Positions 1 through 4,562 of a stretch of DNA of 6,116 bases are shown here, piece by piece (positions within the stretch are counted from its first letter, which is position 1; every line of letters begins with the position of its first letter). The position numbers were made by a program, and so were the translations under genes. Where the stretch lies: positions 1 through 6,116 of the forward strand of contig CAAFZH010000058.1 of assembly GCA_900767495.1 (NCBI GenBank), read 5' to 3'. Below the pieces are notes generated by a model that made no database searches, was not told where the DNA came from, and saw nothing but the letters and a program-made list of their open reading frames with translations. The stretch is from Clostridia bacterium. Its GTDB lineage: Bacteria; Bacillota; Clostridia; Christensenellales; Borkfalkiaceae.

Positions 1-15
1 AAAGTATATTCTTTA

Positions 16-58
16 TCGCTTTGGTCGTGGGATATTTCGCTGACGCTCAATATGATGT
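16..58 (-). repeat. A-type dispersed repeat end, copy 1
   Basis: Bases 16-41 are identical to bases 129-154, a perfect 26-base direct repeat. Read on the minus strand, the unit runs TCATATTGAGCG, CAGCGAAATATCCCAC. This closely matches the plus-strand unit at 74-102, which reads TCATTCTGAACG, CAGTGAAGAATCCCAC. It is therefore one arm of the same repeat family, placed head to head with the copy at 74. The wording resembles short dispersed repeats common in uncultured Clostridia genomes, but that is recollection, not a search. It encodes no protein. Confidence 0.7.
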
Positions 59-72
59 ACTTTTTTATTACA

Positions 73-170
73 CGTCATTCTGAACGCAGTGAAGAATCCC
101 ACCGAAGAACTGACGAGGCATATACTGCTCGCTTTGGTCGTGGGATATTTCGCTTGCACCCGATATAACG
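73..170. repeat. A-type imperfect inverted repeat, MITE-like
   Basis: The left arm (73-110) contains GTCATTCTGAACG and GAAGAATCCCAC. The right arm (129-170), read on the minus strand, contains GTTATATCGGGTGCA and GCGAAATATCCCAC. The inner parts match at 11 of 14 positions and the outer parts at about 9 of 16. The pair can fold as a long imperfect hairpin with a short spacer. No transposase is present. If it is a mobile unit it would be non-autonomous, but no target duplication could be identified, so calling it mobile is inference. Confidence 0.65.
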
Positions 171-184
171 TAAAGTCCCCTATC

Positions 185-219
185 GTCGGCGTTGCCGACA
201 CTTCCCCCGAAGGAGGAAG
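185..219. repeat. C-type tandem hairpin pair
   Basis: Two hairpins lie one base apart. The first is GTCGGC, loop GTT, GCCGAC (185-199), a perfect six-base stem. The second has eight-base arms, CTTCCCCC (201-208) and GGAGGAAG (212-219), with one mismatch and loop GAA. The arrangement resembles short intergenic hairpin repeats I recall from gut Clostridia, though no search was possible. There is no T tract after it on the plus strand, so it is not a standard plus-strand terminator. Confidence 0.6.
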
Positions 220-232
220 CGAGATAAATTGT

Positions 233-339
233 GTCATTGCGAGGGAGCAAAGCGACCGCGGCAATCCGTCGGAATAAACGGCGGAATATAAGCCGCGAAC
301 TTTACTCACGGGGATCGCCGCGCTGACGCTCGCGATGAC
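233..339. repeat. B-type imperfect inverted repeat, MITE-like
   Basis: The left arm (233-267) begins GTCATTGCGAG and ends CGCGGCAATCC. The right arm (312-339), read on the minus strand, begins GTCATCGCGAG and ends CGCGGCGATCC. The right arm lacks about seven bases in the middle. The two arms flank a 44-base centre containing a small CGGC/GCCG hairpin. The left arm recurs with 31 of 35 matches at 6067-6101 beyond rseP, so this is a dispersed family. There is no coding content; mobility is inferred from the structure only. Confidence 0.7.
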
Positions 340-350
340 GGCGAGGTAAT

Positions 351-380
351 AGTTCGGTGGCATTTACGCCCGATATAACG
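351..380 (-). repeat. A-type repeat end abutting the pyrH RBS
   Basis: The last twelve bases, CCCGATATAACG (369-380), are identical to 159-170 at the outer end of the A-type unit. The sequence before them (TTCGGTGG, then CATTTACG) looks like a shortened version of that unit's inner part. Similarity stops exactly at 380, and the AAGGA Shine-Dalgarno sequence of pyrH starts at 381. This copy has no obvious nearby partner arm and may be a remnant. Confidence 0.5.
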
Positions 381-399
381 AAGGAACGAATAAAAAGTT

Positions 400-1104
400 A
401 TGAATTCTAAATATAAGAGAATATTATTAAAGATAAGCGGAGAGAGTCTTGCGGCGGAAAAACGCCACGGCTTTTCTTCGGACGCACTTGCATCTACCGC
501 AAAACAAATAGCCACCCTTGCCAAAAACGGCGTTGAGGTAGGCGTAGTAGTCGGCGGCGGAAACTTCTGGCGCGGCAGAGAAGGCGACGAGATGGACAGA
601 ACCACCGCCGACTATATGGGCATGCTCGCCACGGTTATCAACGCCCTTGCCGTTTCGGACGCACTCGAACGCCAAGGCGTGGAATCACGCGTTATGACTG
701 CCCTTGCGATAGACAAAATAGGCGAACCCTACAACGTGAAAACCGCTAAAAGATACCTTACCGAAGGCAAAGTAGTAGTGTTCGGCGGCGGAACGGGCAA
801 TCCGTTTTTCTCTACCGATACGGGCGCGTCCTTACGCGCCGCGGAAATAGGCGCGGACGTTTTGCTGCTTGCCAAAAATATAGACGGCATTTACGACAGC
901 GACCCCAAGACCAACCCCGCCGCTAAAAAATTCGACAAACTCACCTACGACGAATACGTAAGGCTGGGACTTCGCGCGCTCGATACTTCCGCCGTGGTAA
1001 TGTGCAAAGAAAACGGCATAAAAATACACGCTTTCGGCAATCTTGACGACGATTCCATAGTAAACGCCGTGTTTGCCGACGCCGCGGGAACGGTCGTATA
1101 CTAA
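400..1104 (+). CDS. pyrH: UMP kinase (uridylate kinase)
   Basis: Cytoplasmic kinase of the amino acid kinase fold that converts UMP and ATP to UDP and ADP in pyrimidine nucleotide synthesis. Family members are usually hexameric and allosterically regulated by GTP and UTP. The 234 residues match the usual length of about 240. Visible motifs are KISGE (11-15), GGGNFWRG (52-59), ADYMGMLATVINA (70-82), the phosphate-binding GGGTGNPFFSTDTGAS (129-144), and LLLAKNIDGIYDSDP (155-169) near the ATP site. The start is fixed because an in-frame TAA lies at 391-393 and no other start codon follows it. The Shine-Dalgarno AAGGA (381-385) is 14 bases from the ATG, which is long. No terminator follows; the downstream gap contains a promoter for frr. 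Confidence 0.98.
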   Translation: MNSKYKRILLKISGESLAAEKRHGFSSDALASTAKQIATLAKNGVEVGVVVGGGNFWRGREGDEMDRTTADYMGMLATVINALAVSDALERQGVESRVMTALAIDKIGEPYNVKTAKRYLTEGKVVVFGGGTGNPFFSTDTGASLRAAEIGADVLLLAKNIDGIYDSDPKTNPAAKKFDKLTYDEYVRLGLRALDTSAVVMCKENGIKIHAFGNLDDDSIVNAVFADAAGTVVY

Positions 1105-1121
1105 ATTTCGCGAAAATTTTT

Positions 1122-1151
1122 CGTAAAATCCTTGCAAAAACGGCTTTTACG
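1122..1151. promoter_or_regulatory. 30-base dyad around the frr -35 box
   Basis: CGTAAAATCC (1122-1131), ten bases, then GGCTTTTACG (1142-1151): the arms are complementary at nine of ten positions. The dyad encloses the -35 hexamer and most of the spacer of the predicted frr promoter. It could be an operator for a dimeric regulator, or in RNA a weak hairpin at the 3' end of pyrH. No T tract follows, which argues against a terminator. No known operator was recognised. Confidence 0.4.
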
Positions 1152-1160
1152 GGTTATACT
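1132..1160 (+). promoter_or_regulatory. Sigma-70-type promoter for frr and downstream genes
   Basis: TTGCAA (1132-1137), a 17-base spacer, then TATACT (1155-1160). The -35 matches consensus at four of six positions and the -10 at five of six, at the ideal spacing. The preceding stretch (1104-1128) is rich in A and T, like an UP element. The predicted start near 1167 leaves a leader of about 55 bases with a small hairpin (GGCAG, loop TCGT, CTGCC, 1185-1198) before the frr ribosome binding site. This would let frr to rseP be expressed independently of pyrH. Confidence 0.6.
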
Positions 1161-1220
1161 TAAATAAAATAATATAAGGCGGTCGGCAGTCGTCTGCCCG
1201 GCGCGCCGTAAGGAGAAAAT

Positions 1221-1796
1221 ATGGCACTCGATATAGAGAAAGTCGAAACCCTCGTTTTAGAGGCGGACGAGAAATTTGAAAAAACCGCGGAAATGTTTAA
1301 ATCCGACTTGACGCAGGTAAGAGCGGGCAGAGCAAATCCGCACGTTCTCGATAAAATCAAAGTCGATTACTACGGCACTCCCTCGCCTATCGCTCAGGTC
1401 GGCAATATCGCCGTACAGGACGGACAATGCCTCGTTATATCCCCGTGGGATAAGTCGCTTTTAAAGGAAATAGAAAAGGCTATACAGGTATCGGATATAG
1501 GCATCAACCCCACTAACGACGGTACGGTTATAAGGCTCGTTTTCCCCGTGCTTACCGAGGAACGCAGAAAGGACATTGTAAAACAGGTAAAGAAAATGTC
1601 CGAGGACGCCAAAGTCGCCGTAAGAAACATCCGCAGGGACTATCTCGATATATTCAAGAAAATGAATAAGAACAAAGAGATGACCGACGACGAATATTCT
1701 TCTTACGAACAGACGATTGAAAAGACCGTTACCCGCACTATGGAGGCGGTGGAAAAAGCCACAGCCGAAAAAGAAAAGGAATTGATGACCGTATAA
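1221..1796 (+). CDS. frr: Ribosome recycling factor
   Basis: Works with EF-G in the cytoplasm to split the post-termination ribosome into subunits, freeing mRNA and tRNA. The 191 residues are close to the usual 185. Conserved stretches include QVRAGRANP (32-40) at the start of the three-helix domain, the YYGTP-containing hinge and beta domain, the INPTNDG motif, the LTEERRKD helix and VRNIRRD (134-140), whose arginines contact ribosomal RNA in the family. The C-terminal helix is long and highly charged. A strong Shine-Dalgarno AGGAG (1211-1215) lies five bases before the ATG. The gene has its own upstream promoter and ends in TAATG, overlapping the next gene by one base. No anomalies are seen. 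Confidence 0.98.
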   Translation: MALDIEKVETLVLEADEKFEKTAEMFKSDLTQVRAGRANPHVLDKIKVDYYGTPSPIAQVGNIAVQDGQCLVISPWDKSLLKEIEKAIQVSDIGINPTNDGTVIRLVFPVLTEERRKDIVKQVKKMSEDAKVAVRNIRRDYLDIFKKMNKNKEMTDDEYSSYEQTIEKTVTRTMEAVEKATAEKEKELMTV

Positions 1797-2485
1797 TGAC
1801 GGAAGAAAAGAAAACCGTTCCGAGGCATATCGGCTTTATAATGGACGGCAACGGTCGTTGGGCGAAAGCCAAAAACCGACCGAGAAGTTACGGTCATAAA
1901 AAAGGCGCGGACGTTATAGAAGAGGTGGTGGACGCCTCTTTCGACCACGGCGTGGAAGCGGTAAGTTTATACGCGTTTTCCACCGAAAACTGGTCGCGCC
2001 CCCAAGAGGAAATCGATACTATTTTCAACCTTCTGGATAAGTTTTTGAAAAGATATTCGGGCAAACTGGTAAAGGAAAGAATAAAACTCGTAATATCGGG
2101 CGACATGTCGCGCGTAAGCGAGAATTTACGCGCGCGCACCGAGGAGGTAATTGCCAAAACCTCGGCTTTTACGGGTAAAACCCTTAATATTGCGATAAAC
2201 TACGGTTCGCGCGCGGAGATAGTCCGCGCGGCGAATATTGCCGCAAAAAACGGCGAAATCACCGATGAGAGCATTTCGGCAAACCTTTATACAGCCGACC
2301 TGCCCGATATAGACCTGGTGGTACGAACGAGCGGCGAAATGCGTTTAAGCAACTTTTTTTTATGGCAATGCGCTTACGCGGAATTTTATTTTACCGACGT
2401 TTTATGGCCCGATTTTAAAAAGAAGGAACTCGAACGCGCGCTCGAATGGTTTTCGAGCAGAAAGCGCAGGTACGGTGGCATATAA
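1796..2485 (+). CDS. uppS: Undecaprenyl diphosphate synthase (cis-prenyltransferase)
   Basis: Adds isopentenyl units to farnesyl diphosphate to form the C55 lipid carrier of peptidoglycan synthesis. The 229 residues are slightly short for the family. Visible motifs are HIGFIMDGNGRWA (11-23) with catalytic Asp17, the GHKKG motif (33-37), FSTENW (61-66), NYGSR (135-139, where NYGGR is usual), and RTSGEMRLSNFFLWQ (177-191) with the diphosphate-binding arginines, followed by AEFYFTDVLWPDF. The start ATG shares one base with the frr stop (TAATG). The nearest purine run, AAAGGA at 1775-1780, is 15 bases away, so translation probably depends on coupling to frr. A run of eight T (2354-2361) lies within the SNFFLWQ codons. 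It could make another cis-prenyl chain length, but undecaprenyl is the usual product. Confidence 0.97.
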   Translation: MTEEKKTVPRHIGFIMDGNGRWAKAKNRPRSYGHKKGADVIEEVVDASFDHGVEAVSLYAFSTENWSRPQEEIDTIFNLLDKFLKRYSGKLVKERIKLVISGDMSRVSENLRARTEEVIAKTSAFTGKTLNIAINYGSRAEIVRAANIAAKNGEITDESISANLYTADLPDIDLVVRTSGEMRLSNFFLWQCAYAEFYFTDVLWPDFKKKELERALEWFSSRKRRYGGI

Positions 2486-3354
2486 TGAAGAAAAGAATTT
2501 TAACCGGCACGGGTATAGTGATTTTGCTCGTCGGATTGTTCCTTGCCAAAATTTTTTGGACCGCGCCTATATTCGGCGTTGCAGGCGGCGTGTTGCTGTT
2601 TAACTTCGCTCTGTTCGTTATGGCGGAACTCGGCACCGTCGAAATGGTGCGCGCCCTGGGCGAAAGAATGAATAAAAAAGAAAAAACGCTCGCCCTTACC
2701 TTTCCCGCGGTTTCGTTTGCGATAGCCTCTTTCGGCAGAATGGCGTTTATTTTTATCGTTCTCGTAATCTTCGTGTTGCTGAGTATGGGACTTCTGGTTT
2801 TTGCCTTTAATAATTCCACGATAGAAAGCGTGGGATTAACGCTGGTATGTATTTTTTACCCGTCGATATTTTTGCTTATGCTGGTCGCGGTAAATAAGGT
2901 TGCGCCTTTCGAGGCGTTACTGCTCGTTTTTGTAACCGCGCCCTTTTGCGACGTGGCGGCGTTCTTCGTCGGCAGCGCGCTCAAAGGTAAAAAACTTTGC
3001 CCCGAAATATCGCCAAATAAGACGATAAGCGGCGCAATAGGCGGCGTTATAGGCGGAATTATAGGCGGCGTTGCCGTGTATTTCGGCATGAAGTGGTTTT
3101 ATTATACTCCCGTCTGTTTCGGCTACGTGTGGGCGGACGCGCTTACTTTCGCGTTTGTCGGAGCGATATTCGCCGCGCTGACCGAACTAGGCGATCTGGC
3201 GGAAAGTACGTTAAAACGCAAACTCGGCATAAAGGATATGGGCGATATTTTGCCCGGACACGGCGGAATTATGGACAGGATAGACGGTCTGTTATTCGTT
3301 GCGCCCGTCGCGGCGGTAATATTCTGCGTTTTACTGCCCGCACTCATAATCTGA
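2485..3354 (+). CDS. cdsA: Phosphatidate cytidylyltransferase (CDP-diacylglycerol synthase)
   Basis: Integral membrane enzyme joining CTP and phosphatidic acid to give CDP-diacylglycerol, precursor of the phospholipids. The 289 residues have about eight hydrophobic segments. Signature elements are Asp156 in DVAAFFVG, ISPNKT (175-180), and the C-terminal family signature from ESTLKR (240-245) through KDMGDILPGHGG (250-261) to DRIDG (264-268), which carries the metal- and CTP-binding acidic residues. The frame stays open upstream to an ATG at 2446, but I chose 2485. There the start overlaps the uppS stop as TAATG, matching the frr/uppS junction, and MKKRILTG is a typical family N-terminus. No clear Shine-Dalgarno precedes it, so coupling to uppS is likely. 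A glycine zipper occupies residues 183-195. Confidence 0.95.
   Translation: MKKRILTGTGIVILLVGLFLAKIFWTAPIFGVAGGVLLFNFALFVMAELGTVEMVRALGERMNKKEKTLALTFPAVSFAIASFGRMAFIFIVLVIFVLLSMGLLVFAFNNSTIESVGLTLVCIFYPSIFLLMLVAVNKVAPFEALLLVFVTAPFCDVAAFFVGSALKGKKLCPEISPNKTISGAIGGVIGGIIGGVAVYFGMKWFYYTPVCFGYVWADALTFAFVGAIFAALTELGDLAESTLKRKLGIKDMGDILPGHGGIMDRIDGLLFVAPVAAVIFCVLLPALII
3037..3072 (+). repeat. Three tandem 12-base units within cdsA
   Basis: ATAGGCGGCGTT, ATAGGCGGAATT and ATAGGCGGCGTT follow one another in frame and encode IGGV, IGGI and IGGV. The result is glycines 183, 187, 191 and 195 at four-residue spacing, a glycine zipper that would pack a transmembrane helix tightly just after the ISPNKT motif. 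A glycine-rich helix is normal here in CdsA; the near-perfect nucleotide repetition suggests local duplication or slippage. Confidence 0.7.
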
Positions 3355-3376
3355 TTAAAATAACAATATACTAAAC

Positions 3377-3422
3377 AGGAGATGAGCCGCCGCGTAAATC
3401 ACGGCGGCTCGTTATAAAAATG
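3377..3422 (+). promoter_or_regulatory. Hairpin-bridged ribosome binding site of dxr
   Basis: AGGAG (3377-3381) is the only Shine-Dalgarno candidate for dxr but lies 38 bases before the ATG (3420). Between them is a hairpin, GAGCCGCCG (3384-3392) pairing perfectly with CGGCGGCTC (3402-3410). The loop is nine bases and may hold one more G-C pair. Folding removes 27 bases and leaves an effective spacing of 11. No in-frame start codon exists between the upstream stop (3372-3374) and 3420. No T tract follows the stem, so it is not a terminator. Similar bridging is known for phage T4 gene 38; here it is inferred from sequence. Confidence 0.55.
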
Positions 3423-4562
3423 TTGAAAATAGCGTTGCTCGGTTCGACCGGCTCTATCGGAAAACAAGTGGTAAACACCGCGCTAAGGCATAGCGATAAA
3501 TTCAGAATAGTTTCGCTTGCGGCAAATTCCTCGGCAGAAATTTTAAACGAACAAATACGACTTTTAAAACCCGAAGTAGTTGCGCTTGCCGATTCTTCAA
3601 AAGCGCAGGCTATAAAATCCCTGCCGCAAAACACTTGCCTTTATACGGGCGAAAATGCCGTTATTCACGCTATAACGCAGGATTGCGATATAGTTTTCGT
3701 TGCGATGTCGGGCTTTGCGGGGTTAAGACCCACGCTCGAGGCGATAGAGGCAGGCAAGAATATCGCGCTCGCCAATAAGGAAACGCTCGTTGCCGGCGGA
3801 GAAATCGTTATGCGCCGCGCAAAGGAAAAAGGCGTTAAAATTATCCCCGTGGACAGCGAACATTCGGCGATATTTCAATGCCTTAACTTCAACTTAAACG
3901 CCGAGTTCGAAAAACTTATAATCACCGCTTCGGGCGGGGCGTTCCGCAACCTTAAAAAGTCGGAAATAGAAAAAGCGGTCGCCGCCGACGCGCTTAAACA
4001 CCCCAACTGGCAGATGGGCAAAAAAATCACTATCGACTGCGCGACCCTTTTAAACAAAGGGTTGGAGATAATAGAGGCTTGCAGGCTTTATAGCGCGCCG
4101 CTTGAAAAAGTCGAGGCGATTATTCACCCCGAAAGCATTATTCATTCAATGGTGCGGTTTGCCGACGGCGCGGTTATGGCTCAACTCGGCTACCCTTCTA
4201 TGGAAATCCCCATTCAACTCGCGTTGACCTACCCCGAAAGACTGAATACGGGCGTACCGCCACTCGACCTTGCGGGCAAATCGCTTACTTTCGGAGAAAT
4301 AGACGGCGACAGGTTTCCGTGTTTTTCAATTGCGCTCGACTCCTTCAAAAAGGGCGACAACTACCCTTGCGCCATGAATGCGGCTAACGAGATAGCCGTA
4401 GCGGCGTATTTAAAGGGCGAAATAGGCTTTTACGATATATCGGATATAATTTCAAAAGTAGTCGAAAAAACTCCGCGAACGGAGCCGACTTACGACAATC
4501 TCGTTTTAACCGACGCGTTCGCGCGTAAAACGGCTTTATCGGAGGTAAAAATTGTTAAATAA
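3420..4562 (+). CDS. dxr: 1-deoxy-D-xylulose 5-phosphate reductoisomerase
   Basis: Second enzyme of the MEP isoprenoid pathway: rearranges and reduces 1-deoxyxylulose 5-phosphate with NADPH to 2-C-methylerythritol 4-phosphate. It is cytoplasmic, needs divalent metal and is the fosmidomycin target in the family. The 380 residues are typical. The N-terminal NADPH-binding domain has GSTGSIG (8-14) and ALANKE (116-121). The catalytic part has PVDSEHSAIFQ (143-153) with metal ligands Asp145 and Glu147, ASGGAFR (170-176), HPNWQMGKKI (194-203), NKGLE (212-216) with the third acidic ligand Glu216, HPES (236-239) and NAANE (320-324) near the C-terminal domain. No active-site residue appears lost. The start is fixed by an upstream in-frame stop; initiation probably uses a hairpin-bridged site. 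The 3' end overlaps rseP by 11 bases. Its product supplies UppS. Confidence 0.98.
   Translation: MLKIALLGSTGSIGKQVVNTALRHSDKFRIVSLAANSSAEILNEQIRLLKPEVVALADSSKAQAIKSLPQNTCLYTGENAVIHAITQDCDIVFVAMSGFAGLRPTLEAIEAGKNIALANKETLVAGGEIVMRRAKEKGVKIIPVDSEHSAIFQCLNFNLNAEFEKLIITASGGAFRNLKKSEIEKAVAADALKHPNWQMGKKITIDCATLLNKGLEIIEACRLYSAPLEKVEAIIHPESIIHSMVRFADGAVMAQLGYPSMEIPIQLALTYPERLNTGVPPLDLAGKSLTFGEIDGDRFPCFSIALDSFKKGDNYPCAMNAANEIAVAAYLKGEIGFYDISDIISKVVEKTPRTEPTYDNLVLTDAFARKTALSEVKIVK
4541..4554 (+). promoter_or_regulatory. RBS and TTG start of rseP inside dxr
   Basis: GGAGGT (4541-4546), a near-perfect Shine-Dalgarno sequence, lies five bases before TTG (4552-4554) within the last codons of dxr. No ATG in that frame gives a comparable N-terminus with a nearby Shine-Dalgarno. 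This is the strongest ribosome binding site in the window, paired with a weak start codon. Confidence 0.85.

Larger units (their letters stand above)
1..399. other. Gene-free repeat mosaic upstream of pyrH
   Basis: No open frame here resembles a protein; the frames that stay open run through repeat sequence on both strands. In order the stretch holds an A-type end on the minus strand (16-58), an inverted A pair (73-170), a C-type double hairpin (185-219), an inverted B pair (233-339) and a final A-type end (351-380). Only about 20 bases (381-399) before pyrH look non-repetitive. In related bacteria tsf normally sits directly upstream of pyrH, but no part of tsf is visible, so it must end before this window or lie elsewhere. 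I found no convincing promoter in this stretch. pyrH may be transcribed by read-through from upstream. Confidence 0.75.

Noticed and set aside
16..154. Perfect 26-base direct repeat suggesting a CRISPR fragment
   Set aside because: There are only two copies, 87 bases apart, each part of a larger inverted unit; no third repeat or regular spacers are present.
89..277. Open frames of 60-116 codons on both strands within the repeat mosaic
   Set aside because: They run straight through the inverted repeats on both strands, lack ribosome binding sites and show no recognisable protein motif.
1166..1220. frr leader as a riboswitch or attenuator
   Set aside because: Only a small five-base-pair hairpin is present in about 55 bases; no known aptamer or terminator form is visible.
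2446..2484. Upstream in-frame ATG as the cdsA start
   Set aside because: It would overlap uppS by 40 bases and add 13 polar residues before the typical MKKRILTG start; the TAATG at 2485 repeats the preceding junction.
2415..2819. Minus-strand open frame of 134 codons across the uppS/cdsA junction
   Set aside because: It is antisense to two well-recognised genes and has no motif; open antisense frames are expected with this codon usage.
3367..3372. TATACT as a -10 box for a dxr promoter
   Set aside because: No acceptable -35 lies 16-18 bases upstream, and transcription would begin at about the Shine-Dalgarno itself.
3382..3417. A possible 11-codon leader ORF (ATG right after AGGAG, stop two bases before dxr)
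   Set aside because: The ATG touches the AGGAG with no spacing, and its codons are simply the hairpin arms. The bridging hairpin explains the same bases better, although coupling from this mini-ORF remains an alternative.
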